A stretch of 64,000 nt of DNA from Bettongia penicillata ogilbyi (GCA_023548195.1 JAJHZJ010000121.1:930220-994219); one strand, 5' to 3'; shown: positions 1 through 10,860, counted from the first letter of the stretch. Numbers and translations: made by a program. The notes: generated by a model from the letters alone, not told the origin.

Positions 1-500
1 ATGAATTGGATTTTAATGAGATGGAGTTGCATGAAGTCTTACTCTGTCTCTTCCAGAGTCATCAAGCTCCAGTGGCAAGGCAAAAGTCAGGAAGACTGGC
101 ATGGGGTGCAGTGGATGACCTTGGCATCTTTGATGTCTAACCAAGCTCTAAGCACTCCACAGCACCTGCTTCAGCTCCCTTCAATGCCCATTTAACAACT
201 TCTTCTCATCTGCCCATTCCACCCAGAGAATCTGCACATGCTTGGGGTAGACATCCTACCTCACTGATGAGTTTGAGACCTGTCAGTGACCATAAACCTA
301 TCGCAGCTCATCTACAGAGAAAGTTTTACAAGGGTGTGGCCACTGTGCATACTACGGCTTCTTGGAGCTACAGGTGAGAGTTGAGTGACAGGTGGACACC
401 AAAGGTGGATGAGCAACCCTGAAAAGGGCTCAACAAGCCATTGCACAGTGGTACTAGTTCTACCTGAACATTCCATGCACTCCAGTCCCATCTCCTGCAC
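1..500 (-). repeat. SINE-related repeat, antisense, 3' part at the window edge
   Basis: The reverse complement of about 1-125 aligns by eye with the SINE at 57446-57645: both have a CCACTGGA-like block, a GACTCTGGA-type block, a purine stretch and AAATCCAATTCA. The remaining 375 bases also feel like the upstream part of a marsupial repeat, but I cannot confirm that. The left end is cut by the window. A 64-residue open frame at 1-195 lies inside the repeat and is not a gene. Confidence 0.55.
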
Positions 501-589
501 CCCCTCGCTGTTCCTCAGCTAGTTTGCCCCCCATCTATTAGTCTTTTTCATTAGTCCCATTGCACTATGCCTCATTGAGCTGGTTCTAC

Positions 590-1165
590 CTTATTTTTGT
601 TTATTTATCAATTTTTTAATTTATGGAATAAAACTATTTCTACAATGAAATTTCATAAAATGAAATAAAGAAAAATAATTTCTATATATAATAAAAATAA
701 AGCATTTCTATAATGCACTATGATAAAAAAGATGGTTATACATGAAATGTACAACATGCCATTCCTTTTAAATACGTAACAAAGCTATTGCGTAAATTTC
801 TATTTTTTCCCCTCCCTCTTGCTCTAGAGATAGTTACTAGACACAAATATATAAAATAGCTATGTAAAATAACTCTCCATATGTGTCTATTTATCAGTTC
901 TTTCTCTGGTTACAAATAGTGTCTTCCTTCATATGCCCTTTGTAGTTAATTGAGTATTTATAATAGTCAAAATGACTTATTCGCTCTAAGTTGCTCTTAA
1001 AACAATATTGCTCTTCCTATTTCCAACATTGTCTCGGTTCCATTCATTTTGCTCTGCATTATTTTGGGTGTGCCTTTCTAAGATCATGAAATTCATCATT
1101 TCTTATAGCACAGTAGTATTCCATCACAATCATATACCACAACTTGTTCAGCTATTATTTTTCAA
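590..1165 (-). repeat. L1 LINE 3' end, antisense, 5'-truncated
   Basis: The stretch near 1108-1152 (AGTATTCCATCACAATCATA followed by a CACAACTTGTTCAGC-type block) is the complement of the marsupial L1 ORF2 C-terminal coding end seen in sense at 7950 and 42440. The AT-rich part before it fits an L1 3' UTR read backwards. The copy is old and decayed. Confidence 0.7.
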
Positions 1166-2499
1166 AAATAACTAAAGTGGTAGCATAAACAGACCTATTA
1201 AAATCAAGCATAGCCACATATTTCACAACTTGAGATTTTCATTTAATCCATGCTCCAATCCCCAAAGCATAAAACTCCATTTGAGTCAGCATCCATTTCT
1301 AATGTCCTACACAAAGGCTTTATTAGAGAAAGTTTGCATCTAAGCACAAATATTCCTGTACCAATTAAAACTTAGACTTGCATGTACATGCAGACGCTTC
1401 ATGACTGATTCAGACTGTAGAAACTTGGAGTTACCCTTCTGGTTGCAGCTACATGGGCAAAGTGGATCTGGTTCCAGGGATTCCTACTTCTTGGTAACTT
1501 TGCTGGACATCAGTCTGTAATAGCAGCACCCAGTGTTGAAATGAAATGCAGATGAAATGCTCCAGAGCTTATGCCCACATGATGCAACCTGTTGTAAATC
1601 AGGTGTCTCTTGTACCAAGGAAACTGTTGCGGCCAAAAGTGCCATTATGTTCCCTGGGTTCCTTTCTCCCAAACTTTGGCCATACTCCATCTGATGGTTC
1701 CACATTTGTTTTTCTCTTTTAAATCCCCTGCCCCTTGGTCTTCACGCTGGGAGAATGTTCTCAGCAACAGAATGTGCATTACTACAAGCTAGAACAAACT
1801 CCCTTGAAGTGGTAGGACTTTTTAAATCTCTCATCCTCCACACTCCTTACCTGACTGACCCAATATACCAATTCATGTATATCCTTGATGATGCCTTTTA
1901 TGTTACTTCTTACCCCTAGGTTATTACTGATAATTTTCTGCATCCTACTTATGGCGGCACGCATCTTTCTTCTGCCCTTTGAGTTACTTGCAATTTTGAC
2001 TATTCCAAAATCAGAGTATTCCATAATTTGTAGCCATTACCAAGAGAATTACGGGGGGAGAAGGTGAACTTTTGAGGCAGTGAGTGGCTTGAGGTCATTT
2101 TGACATCTCTTTTATCAAAGGAGTAAGAGATCGTTACTTTTGTCCATTTCCCATTTTTCAGACTCGAAATCTCATTTAAATAGGTTGAGTTGAAACTACC
2201 ATGATTGCATGCAATGCCTTGTCAACTCAGTTCACCCCTACAACCACCCTTCTCTATCAGTTCATCCTATGAAATGAGCTAGCACTGGATTGTTTCATTT
2301 CTGCCTTTCTGTCCCCAGAATCTGGCATCTTGCTTTGTGTTTATAATCATTTAATTTTGTTTGTTCAGTTTATTGTTGATCATGCTGTTTGGGTGCCCTC
2401 CTCCTCCGGTAGCTTCCAATTCTCCTCTTGAAGAAAATATAACGCATAAATACAGAGCTTCAAAATAAACTACAAGCCTTTGGCCACTTTCATTCCTGA
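1166..2499. other. Unassigned stretch
   Basis: I recognise no repeat family or exon here. Short overlapping open frames of 60-80 codons on both strands (for example 1484-1705 minus and 1885-2067 plus) have no recognisable domain. It may be single-copy intergenic sequence or a decayed repeat. Confidence 0.4.
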
Positions 2500-2662
2500 C
2501 AAACAATAATAATAACTTCCATTAATATAGCACTTGAAGATTTACAACACTTTTTACATGCATCCTCATTTGTGTCTCACAAGAACACTGGAAAATAGTA
2601 CTATATAGTTATATATGATCCCCATTTTACAGATTAGAAACTAAATTCAGAGAGGCCTTATC
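2500..2662 (-). repeat. MIR-family CORE-SINE, antisense
   Basis: It shows the antisense MIR order: a TTAATATAGCACTTGA start, a TTTACA block, CATCCTCATTTGTGTCTCAC, then CCCCATTTTACAG, AGAAACT and AGAGAGG. These are the complement of the MIR tail and core (CTGTAAAATGG, GAGGATTAAATGAG). Confidence 0.75.
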
Positions 2663-3220
2663 CTCAATATGTTTTTCAACTCATTTTTCCTCTACCTTTG
2701 TACTGAATCAAAGTATGTGCACTTTATAGGATGCTGTCAGGTTCTTCATAGAACTTCTCAATTTCTTTATCCTCCACAATGGAAGTTTTTGCAAGCATAG
2801 CAATTATCTTCCTGGTGGTCTGTTCACTTACACTAATTTTTAACACTACAAGACAAAATGATCAGCACTATCTACAAATTAAGCTTCTCATTACTTTCAG
2901 TTGCACAGTGAAACTAGTTCTTTTATTTATCTCACAGGGAGTTCGGTGCAGAAAGATGGTTTGAACTTAGGTAAACTAATTGTAGGTGGTCTAAGAACAG
3001 CCTGACTCTTAACACCCTTTGTATGCTTTTTCGTATTATTGTAGAAGAAATCATATAACACTAAGGGCTGTATCTATTTGTAAGGTCATCGCAGCAAGAA
3101 AATTTATTACTTGTGGCCAGCCTCCTTTGAAGGAACTTATCCACACTTAGCAGAGCCCATATTAAAATCTCTGAATATACAAGGTTACCTGTCTTCCAAG
3201 ATGAAGTGGGGAAGGGAAGG
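2663..3220. other. Unassigned stretch
   Basis: No recognised repeat or gene. A 61-codon frame at 2779-2964 is rich in hydrophobic residues but has no ortholog I know. Nothing else stands out. Confidence 0.35.
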
Positions 3221-3632
3221 AAATAAGCATTTATATAATACCTACTATGTGCCAAGGCAGCTACGTGGCACAGCAGATAGAGCACCAGGGCTGGAATAAG
3301 GAAGACTCATCTTCCTGAGTTCAAATCTGGCCTCAAACGATTACTAGCTGTGAGACCCTGGGCAAGTCGCTTAATCTGTAAAATGAGCTCAAGAAGGAAA
3401 TGGAAAGTCACTCCAGTATCTTTGCCAAGAAAATCCCAAATGGGATTACAAAGAGTCAGACATGACTGGACAATAACCATAACATGCTCTAGATACTGTG
3501 CACTTTGCAAATACTTCCTCATTTCATCCTGACAGCAACACTGTGTGGTAGGTACTGTAATTATCCTTGTTCTGCCAATGAGGAAATCAAGGCAAAAAAT
3601 GACCAAGTCATATACCCAGGATCACACAATTG
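3221..3632 (-). repeat. MIR-family SINE, antisense, split by a MAR1-like SINE
   Basis: A left piece (3221-3254, with CCTACTATGTGCCA) and a right piece (3484-3632, with TTTGCAAATACTTCCTCATT and a degraded AATGAGGAAATCAAGGC) form one antisense MIR once the sense SINE at 3255-3483 is removed. The MIR is therefore the older of the two. Confidence 0.7.
3255..3483 (+). repeat. MAR1-like tRNA-derived SINE, near full length
   Basis: It begins GGCAGCTACGTGGCACAGC (A-box-like tRNA head), has a B-box-like GAGTTCAAATC, a CORE-like CTGGGCAAGTCGCTTAA, then GCCAAGAAAATCCC and AAGAGTCAGACATGACTGGA. The last block resembles RTE/BovB 3' tails, as is known for SINEs mobilised by RTE. It is nested in an antisense MIR. 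Confidence 0.85.
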
Positions 3633-3775
3633 GAGTCAAAAGACCTCTATTCAAATCCTGGATGCATTACTTTCTAGTTATAAGACCTCTGGCAACTCCC
3701 TTAGAATGTCTGGGCTTCAATTCTTCAAATGTGTATAAACTAGTTAGCTCCCTTGCAACTCCAAATTCATAATCC
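3633..3775 (+). repeat. MIR-like SINE, sense
   Basis: TTGGAGTCAAAAGACCTCTA, TTCAAATCCTGG and a TTATAAGACCTCTGGCAA block follow the MIR order (B box, then a GTGTGACCTTGGGCAA-like block). The 3' part is degraded. Confidence 0.55.
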
Positions 3776-3807
3776 TACCTTCCAACATACATACTGTCAC
3801 ACACAAT

Positions 3808-3985
3808 TAAGAGAAAACATTAATAATTAGAGCTGTCTCCAAAAAAAAGTAAAGAAAGGGGACAATCAATTTCCCATGGTTGAAAGTCTTCAAGTTAAGG
3901 CTAGATAACTATTTATTAGGGATTCATGTCTCGGAAATGAATTAGATTAGAAGTTCCATCTAGTTCTGCAATTCTATAATTTTAT
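3808..3985 (+). repeat. CR1/L3 LINE 3' end
   Basis: GAGAAAACATTAATAATTAG with AGAGCTGTCTCC, then TGAAAGTCTTCAAGTTAAGG, CTAGATAACTATTTATTAGG and GAAGTTCCATCTAGTTCTG reproduce the conserved tail of CR1/L3 elements (other copies at 22560 and 61115). Only the last 180 bases survive. Confidence 0.7.
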
Positions 3986-4949
3986 AACATAACTTTAGCA
4001 AAAAATAAACCCTCTGAACACAATCCTTTGGTTTATAACTTGTTACAGATTCCATGGTATCTCCTAAAATGCCATCAGGGATACACAATCTCAAATGTAA
4101 TTTATGTGAAATAAGCTGTAATCCAATTAAGTATAGCATGCTCATCTTGAGGTAATGTCATAATGAAAAAAGCTTTTGGTGACTGATAAGGAATTTTCTT
4201 TGGTTAGAGTATTAAGTTATTAAGAATTTGTCCAAGTTTATCCATTGTTGTTCATGAGAGTAATTGACTAGAGAAACACAGGTCACATGGCTTCCAAAGA
4301 GTCATGCTTACATCACTCCACCAGTTATAGACACATTAGTATTGGCAGTACTTACAGCACACAGTGAACAAACTAAAAGCCAATCTGTTTTCTCATATAG
4401 TCTTGTGAAAAAAAAAAAAAACCAACCCCGCTCCTCTTGGATCCAAGTCTCAGCCTCCCCTTTCCCAGAATGATTCCTTGTCCCAAGGATCTCTCTAGCT
4501 TCCCTTCTCAAACACATTCACTTTCATGAACATCATGTTTTGATTTGTTTTTGAGCCTGGGTCTCCTTATCTACTAGGCTGGATGCTTCTAGTGATAACA
4601 TGAAAGTTTTAACTTGTCTCATTTCCTACTTGGTTCAATTCACTGGGCAGCCTGTTGCCCATTTTCCCTTCCTCCAGCTCAACAGGGTTCCTCCATCATA
4701 TTGGTGCTAGATTTAGTACAGACACCTAATCATCTTGAACCCTCCCACTGCCCAAAATTCTTGAGCTCAAGAAGTCACCAACCTCAGCCTTTCCAGTACC
4801 ACAGTACCATCACCACATCAGTACATCACCACACCATGCATCTCATTTAATTTTACTTAATCAATTGCTAATTTTGAATTCTAAAAGTAATACCACCTTG
4901 ATCCATTCAACACAACTGCCTAGCTGGACTTTATTTCTTTGGTACAATG
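3986..4949. other. Unassigned stretch with an A13 run
   Basis: About 1 kb without a recognised family. A run of 13 A lies near 4409-4421. The open frames at 4264-4473, 4308-4517 and 4614-4850 are unrelated short frames. Confidence 0.35.
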
Positions 4950-5300
4950 TATCTTGTATTGTGCCAGATCAATGTCCAGATCATTCCATAGGAGGACGAG
5001 TCAAAAAACTGGGAATCGTAAGCTTGAAAATGATAAAGTTTAGAAAGAGTTTGACACTGGTCTTCAAGTGCTTGAAGGGCTATCTTATGAAAAGAGGATT
5101 AAACGTTTTCTTCTTAGTCCTGGAGGGCAGAACAAGAAGCAGTGAATAGGAGAAGCAACACTGATTTTGATTCAATGTAAACAACAACTTGATGACCATC
5201 ACAGCTGTCCAAAAGCAGAAAAGACTTTCTAGGGAGGTTCAAATAATTGAAGATCTTCAATCAGATGTTGGAAAACTACTTGTCAAGGATTCTTATTAAG
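4950..5300 (+). repeat. CR1/L3 LINE 3' region
   Basis: GTCAAAAAACTGGGAATCGT, then TTCAAGTGCTTGAAGGGCTA, TCTTATGAAAAGAGGATTAA and CTGGAGGGCAGAACAAGAAG match the CR1/L3 3' coding end and UTR (compare 37030 and 17290-17660). AGCTGTCCAAAAGCAG and GATCTTCAATCAGATGTTGG follow in the expected order. The terminal repeats are lost. Confidence 0.8.
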
Positions 5301-5317
5301 GTATTGGCTCCTCTAGA

Positions 5318-5612
5318 TCCACGAATCTCACACTGTGAATCTCAACCCTATATGGGGTCACAAAAAATTTGGCAAGAGAAAAAGGTTTCTGAACAACGAT
5401 CAAAAAATTTAGTAAAAAGCAAACACATAACGAATCCGAGATGTTTCTGGCACAGCTTGCCTGTGCTGACTCACCCAACTTCCCTGAAGCCTTGGTTCTG
5501 AACACAAAGTATGCTCACTTTGTACTGTGCATGCCCTCAGGTCACACAACACTAAGGAATGCTGCCAAACCAGCTGAAAAAGTTCAAGATGCCCTGCTCT
5601 AGATGACCCTTG
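5318..5612. repeat. Possible ancient hAT-type DNA transposon fragment
   Basis: TATGGGGTCACAAAAAATTT near 5350 and AAAAAGTTCAAGATGCCCTG near 5577 resemble the ends of nonautonomous mammalian hAT elements (GGGGTCGCAAAAATTT and AAAGTTTGAGAACCCCTG types). The middle matches nothing I can name. Low certainty. Confidence 0.35.
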
Positions 5613-5639
5613 CAGACTGACATTCCATGATAGAAATTG

Positions 5640-5740
5640 GCCAGAACCCCAGAGGTCACTTAGTAAATTTCCTGCATTTTACCAATACAGAAACTGGGGT
5701 ACAGAGTGATTAAATTACAGCCTCAAATCAGCAAGAGAGG
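5640..5740 (-). repeat. MIR-like core fragment, antisense
   Basis: GAGGTCACTTAGTAAATTTC, CATTTTACCAATACAGAAAC, TGGGGTACAGAGTGATTAAA is the antisense MIR core order. It is short and degraded, and head-to-head with the sense MIR that follows. Confidence 0.5.
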
Positions 5741-5848
5741 TAGTGTGGTATAGTGAGCAGAGAGGTAACCTTAGAAAGATGTGGGTTCATGTTGCACCTC
5801 CAACCTACCCTGAGCAAGTGATTTACTTAACCTCTCAGAGACTTAGAA
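5741..5848 (+). repeat. MIR SINE 5' part, sense
   Basis: TAGTGTGGTATAGTGAGCAG, then GTGGGTTCATG, CCCTGAGCAAGTGATTTACT and TAACCTCTCAGAG follow MIR from the tRNA head to the CORE. It is cut by the next SINE. Confidence 0.65.
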
Positions 5849-6370
5849 AGCTAGGTGGCACAGTAGAGAGTATAGAACTTGAAATCAGGAGCATGTAAGT
5901 TCAAATCTCAGACATTTACCTGTGTGACCCTGGATAAGTCACTTAACCTTTCATTGCCTTGGTTTTCTGAACTGTAAAATAGAATAATAATTTACCTACT
6001 TCCTACCTCCCAGGATATTTATGGAGATAAAATGAGATAATGGTTTTTAAGCTGAAACCCTTGGCATGGTACTTGGAACAATTTGTTATTGTTCAGTTAT
6101 TTCAATTGCTTCTGATTCTTTGTGATCCCATATGTGGTTTTCTTGGCAAAGAAACTGTAGTGGTTTGCTATTTTCTTCTCCAGTTCATTTTGCAGATGAG
6201 GAAACTAAGACAAGGGGGGTTAAGTGACTTGACCAGGGTCACTTGCCCAGGCTCTGAGGTCAAATTTGAACTCAGGTCTTCCTGACTCCAAGACTACTGT
6301 TCTATCCACTGCACCACTTAGCTGTCACCTGGCACAAACCAGGTGTTTAATAAACGCATATTATCTTCGA
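5849..6370 (+). repeat. MIR/THER-type SINE split by a MAR1-like SINE
   Basis: It runs from AGCTAGGTGGCACAGTAGAG through TAAGTTCAAATCTCAG, CCTGGATAAGTCACTTAACC and AAATAGAATAATAATTTACC to CTTGGCATGGTACTTGG. It resumes after the inserted SINE with CAGGTGTTTAATAAACGC, the normal LINE-derived tail (about 6331-6361). Confidence 0.75.
6082..6330 (-). repeat. MAR1-like SINE, antisense, near full length
   Basis: TGTTATTGTTCAGTTATTTC, TTTGTGATCCCATATGTGGT, TTTCTTGGCAAAGA, GTTAAGTGACTTGACCAGGG and TCTATCCACTGCACCACTTA are the complement of the MAR1-like consensus from tail to tRNA head. It is inserted into the MIR/THER copy at 5849-6370. Confidence 0.85.
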
Positions 6371-7689
6371 CAGCTCCCTCACACTGTAGGTTGAATATGC
6401 TGACCTACATTGTAAGAGAAAGTTTATTCATCTGGAAGATCTCAATACCAATGAAATCACAGGTTTATTTCCTATCCTTCATATAGCAAAAACAGTACTA
6501 GAGCCAGACTCTCCTGACTAGTATATACATGTCTTTTCCACTGCACCCCACTGCTCTATGAATTGTCCCCTCTTGTTTTTATTTATTTATGTGTATTTTG
6601 GAAAGTTTTATTTTGGATGGTAAGTGAGTATACAATTTATTATTAATTAAATCTTATGTTTGTAGAATCTTATGTTTGTATTCCCTTTGAGAATAAGTTG
6701 GGTATCACCCTCTTGGTCATAATATCCTTTTTCCTAATCTTGACTGTATGAAAAATTTGGATTCAGTTTTCAGCATTTTGATTTACAGAGTTTCTTCCCA
6801 AAAGGGAAATGACCACAACTTTGAGGGCTGATTTCATAACAATCTCTACAAAGGTATCATCTTTACAATGGAACAAGGATCATACACCTAAGAACTAATA
6901 CATACACAAAGTCAAAATTCCATTTCCCAAGAACTGTTTCTCTATGCTCTGGACACCAGAAACTGAAAAGTAGCCCTCAACCCACCCCCATTATAAATTA
7001 ATAAACCGTTATTATGGTAAGATTGATTAACAAAGAAAAGAGCCTTGTCACCCTGCATAAGATGAGTGATTATGGAGTTTCCAACCCATAAAGCTGATGA
7101 ACAAAGATGATCAACTTTGGTCTGTCATTTTCCCTGCAATGAACACAAACAGATATTGTGCCTGATCAATTCCAGGTAATGCTGACTCTACAAATTTTGC
7201 TATAGAGTTGGCTGCCCTTCCATACCTTGTCTTCTCTCCTGTGTTAAGAAAAGGCAAAGTTAAATTCCAGGAAATGATTTGAAGTTGTTGAAACTTCTCT
7301 TCAGGGATACTCCATCCCTATTTCTGTTTTCTCTTCCTCTTTTTTGATAGCCACTCCCCCTGTCTCACCATTTGTCTAATTCCCAAATGCCATTTCCCTC
7401 ATGATGGAGCCTCGTGTTCTAGACCTTGACTTTTGCTTGTTTTCCAATAAAATGTAATTATTCCTCTTATCCTGTTTCCCCAAGACCATAATTCTAATTG
7501 GACTAACTTGATACTTAATTCAAATTAAAGACAATGATGACTATGTCATTCCTCCTAAATAACATTTACATTTTAACAGTAATCCTGGATGCTTTAAAAC
7601 AGCGTGTTTTTAGAACCTCAGTGATCTCAGTAGGGAAATATTTTTGGCAAGAGGTCTTTTTGATGCCCTCTGAAATCATATTATACAAG
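6371..7689. other. Unassigned stretch
   Basis: About 1.3 kb with no repeat I can name and no open frame longer than about 60 codons. It contains a direct duplication of AATCTTATGTTTGTA near 6649-6680. It may be single-copy intergenic DNA. Confidence 0.4.
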
Positions 7690-7768
7690 TGTTGTGGTAT
7701 ACCACATTTTTAATATGTAGATATTAGAGTATACCAACATTTTTAATATATGTGGTATACCACATTTC
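7690..7768. repeat. Palindromic GTGGTATACCAC repeats
   Basis: The perfect palindrome GTGGTATACCAC occurs at about 7694-7705 and again at about 7752-7763. Between them is a third, half copy (GTATACCAACATTTTT). Each is linked to a TTTTTAATAT stretch. The array abuts the 5' break of the L1 fragment that follows. Confidence 0.75.
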
Positions 7769-7771
7769 TTG

Positions 7772-8345
7772 AAATAAAAGTTGATGTGCATACCCTTTGA
7801 CCCAGTAATACCACTTCTAGGGCTGTATCCCAAAGAGATCACAAAAATGGGAAAAGGACCCACATGTACAAAAATATGTATAGCAACTCTCTCTGTCATG
7901 GTGAAGAATTGGAAATTGAGGGCATGCCTATCAATTGAGGAATGACTGAATAAGTTGTGGTATATGAATGTAATGGAATACTACTGTGCTATAAAAAATG
8001 ATGAGCAGGCAGACTGCAGAAAAACCTGGAAAGGTTTATATGAACTGATGGAGAGTGAAGTTAGCAAAATCAGGAGAACATTGTACACAGTAACAGTCAC
8101 ATTATGCAATGACTTTCATAGACTAGACTTTTCTCCACAATGCAAGGATCTAAGACAATTCTAAAAGACTCATGATGGAAAATGCCATCCATATCCAGAG
8201 AAAGAACTATGGAGTTGGAATGTAGTAAAAGTATACTATTTGCTCTCTTTTTGTTGTTATTTTGTTCTTTTGTTTCTTCTTTCTCATGGTTCCTTCTGTT
8301 GGTTCTAATTCTTCTTTACACATGACTGATCTGAAAAAAAAATTT
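7772..8345 (+). repeat. L1 LINE, 5'-truncated, end of ORF2 plus 3' UTR
   Basis: GCATACCCTTTGACCCAGTA, CTGTATCCCAAAGAGATCAC, ATTGAGGAATGACTGAATAA, GTTGTGGTATATGAATG and GGAGAACATTGTACACAGTA are the marsupial L1 ORF2 C-terminal coding end, also seen at 35020 and 42100. The 69-codon frame at 7955-8164 is the ORF2 remnant. The 3' UTR ends in an A/T-rich tail. Confidence 0.9.
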
Positions 8346-8699
8346 TAAGAAATTTTTAAAAGAAATGAAACTTGGGACACATAATCTACAAGTTTCAATA
8401 AAAGTCTCTTTTCTTGAAACTGGGATTTCCGTGGAAATCTGAATGTATTTATAGGTATTTTGTACTTTGTCTGACTTAGTTCCACAGCAATTATTAGCCA
8501 GAATGACAAAGGACTGAGGATATCACTTCCAAAATGAATAATACTAGAAGAAATTTACAAGGACCTTCATAAATTGCCCACATTTGTCTTTCTGCCATGG
8601 CCTAACAAATGTTATTTTTTAATTAAAATGCAAGCTTCCCCAAAAGGGAAGATAAAAGGACTTGAAAAATACTTTTCCACTCTCTCTAGATTATTGGGG
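8346..8699. other. Unassigned stretch
   Basis: No recognisable repeat or gene, apart from an A-rich end belonging to the L1 tail. Confidence 0.35.
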
Positions 8700-8860
8700 A
8701 GAATTAGATCAATCCAAAGACATTTATTATGTTTCTATTCTGTTTCAGGAATTATACTAAGTGCTAGAGATGCAAATACAAAGGATGAAATGATCCCTAT
8801 CCTCAAGTTGCTACATTCCAAGTTTATTTTTGAGGAAGGCAAAATGTACACAAGATGAAC
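8700..8860 (-). repeat. L2 LINE 3' end, antisense
   Basis: ACATTTATTATGTTTCTATT, ATACTAAGTGCTAGAGATGC and CCCTATCCTCAAGTTGCTAC are the complement of the L2 3' end (ATCCCCAGCACCTAGCACAG, AATAAAT). Similar copies lie at 26240, 39255 and 43425. Confidence 0.7.
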
Positions 8861-9184
8861 AGGGGTAGGAGTGAGACCCACTTAGAATCCCAATGCAAGA
8901 GGTCACCATATCCTGATGACATATGAAGTTCCTTTCTATGTCAGTGTTCTTTAATGTAAAAACAAAAAAAATCTTTAGAGGCAAATAAGAATCTTGACCT
9001 GTGTCAAGAAGTTGAAAGGTTAAAAAAAAAATGAAAAAAGAAAGAAACGAGCAATTTAAGGCTAAATTGTAGCTACAAGGCTCTTCAAAAATAAGATGAA
9101 ACTGTACTATTTGTCACTTTGAGAAGAGTTGCTTGTTAATCCCTAGTAGATCCCATAAGATGAGGTGTTATCCAGTCAGCATTA
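8861..9184. other. Unassigned, probably upstream CR1 ORF1
   Basis: It has A-runs near 8954 and 9022 and no recognisable domain. Given the CR1 ORF1 remnant directly downstream in the same direction, this may be decayed upstream CR1 sequence. Confidence 0.3.
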
Positions 9185-9640
9185 GAAGATTAATTGAAAA
9201 ATTGAGGTTGAGTTGCTACTAAAGAGTATTGAGGCTGCTACTTATCAGTTTACTAATAACAATGGAGAGATCTGCTGTCTTTTGGGGACATATATCCAGG
9301 ACACAAGATGGAACTGCCTACGAGTTGATGACTACTCCCCCTTCCTGATGATTCATGTCAACACAAACGATATTGCTAGATGCTTTCTACTGTTAAAAAA
9401 AAAAATTATAACATTGAGAAGCATGGTGAAAATGAGCAAGAAACTGAAGGGCTACAGGAGGTATTTCCATCACTGTTGACAACCAAACAGAGGCAAGAAT
9501 TTCTGAAGAGAAAGGTGGATTTAGGACATGAATGGATGGTTAGGAAGATAGAACTTGAAGAAACAACTTGAGTTGGTAAATGGTGGGTGGAAATCCAGGG
9601 ACTACAACTATCCAGACACCTGGTCGTCCAGTCTGTTTCT
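9185..9640 (+). pseudogene. CR1/L3 ORF1 esterase-domain remnant
   Basis: The frame at 9213-9479 reads VELLLKSIEAATYQ just before and after its first Met, then ICCLLGTYI, and DDYSPFLMIHVNTNDIA. This is the order of the CR1 ORF1 esterase: a GDSLL-type block, CCLPGA, and a Y-x-PF-x-x-IHVGTNDIA block. Family knowledge: vertebrate CR1/L3 ORF1 carries an SGNH/GDSL-like esterase. Here the first block is altered and G of HVGTND is N. A second frame (9380-9571) picks up after a run of A, so it is frameshifted. The element's RT part is not adjacent. Confidence 0.65.
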
Positions 9641-9815
9641 CTGTTTCTGTCACAATCAGGCCACGTAATACTTTATTGACTTACCTTAATGTTAACTCCA
9701 CCCTTCGAAAGGGGAGTAAGGAATGATGGGAAGGAATATTTGGACTCTGATCAAAGAAAAACGGAATGTTGAAGTAGAAATATTAAGACTACTGGGAGGA
9801 AGGGACCACCACATC

Positions 9816-10056
9816 TTGTTCAGTTCAGTTGTTTTTCAGTCGTGTCTGACTCTTCGTGATCTCATTTGGGGTTTTCTTGCAAAGATACTGGAGTGGTTTG
9901 CCATTTCCTTCTCCTGCTCATTTTACAGATAAAGAACTGAGGTAAACAGGGTTAAGTGACTTGCTCAGTACCAAAAAGTAGTAGGTGTCTAAGACCAGAT
10001 TTGAACTCAGGAAGATGGGTTTTCTTGACTTCTGTCCCTGTACCACCTAGCTACCT
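9816..10056 (-). repeat. MAR1-like SINE, antisense, near full length
   Basis: TTCAGTCGTGTCTGACTCTT, GGGGTTTTCTTGCAAAGATA, CTGGAGTGGTTTGCCATTTC, GTTAAGTGACTTGCTC and GTACCACCTAGCTACC run from RTE-like tail to tRNA head. TGTTCAGTTCAGTTG at the left is the tail. Confidence 0.88.
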
Positions 10057-10690
10057 CCACGTCTTAGAATTTGTGAAAAAGAGTTCTTTGCATACTTTGA
10101 CATGCACCTTAAATTTGGTAAGAACAGATTTCAAAGAGTTTAGGGAAGAGATAGGCAGGATCACATGGAATGAAATTATACAGGGAAAGTCACCCAACAA
10201 AGACAAAATGTTCTCAAAAGTAAAATTCTGATGAAACAAAGAGATGATATTCTGAGGAGGAAGAGAATGAAAAACTGTCTAAAGAGAGAGACAAACCACA
10301 AAAAACTAATCAAGCACTCTCAATTTTGAAAGACCTGTCAGGAACTGTCTTTGTTTCTTTAGAATAGTGTAGTTGTTTACTAGATGACCAACATTTTCAT
10401 TAGTAAAAGATTAGAAACATTTAGGTAATTAATGCCCCACTTTAGTTGGAGTGTCTTCCTTGTAGCATTCCTACTCTGTCAGCCTGAATCATTTATATTC
10501 TGTGATCCCTCACAACTCTGATTAAGGACATTTTTTTTAAAAGCTTTCATTCTGGAAAGCACACGATATATTGCTTTTTCAATTCAGGGATTGATAAAGA
10601 AAAAATGTTAAGACTTAACTATTCTATTAATTAAGTTCAAAACTTAAGGATCAGATAAGAATATTATATAACAACAGCAATAACAATAAT
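10057..10690. other. Unassigned stretch
   Basis: No repeat family or exon recognised. Overlapping 60-90 codon frames on both strands (9956-10231 plus, 10051-10239 minus) are open by chance and partly overlap the SINE. Confidence 0.35.
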
Positions 10691-10860
10691 AGCTCCTATT
10701 TATATAGAACTTGACAATTTTCAGATGTCTCCATCTGTCTCTGTCTCTACCTGTCTTTCCATCCATGTCTATCTCAATTTCTTTCTGTCTCTATCTACAT
10801 CATTCTTCTTTCTCTTCTCTTCCCTCTTTTCCTGGACTGCTTCCACCTTTCTTTGGTTCT
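10680..10860. repeat. MIR stub followed by a CT-rich simple repeat
   Basis: AATAATAGCTCCTATTTATA is the start of an antisense MIR. From about 10722 the sequence is an imperfect CTGT/CTTT polypyrimidine tract on this strand to about 10850. Confidence 0.6.
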
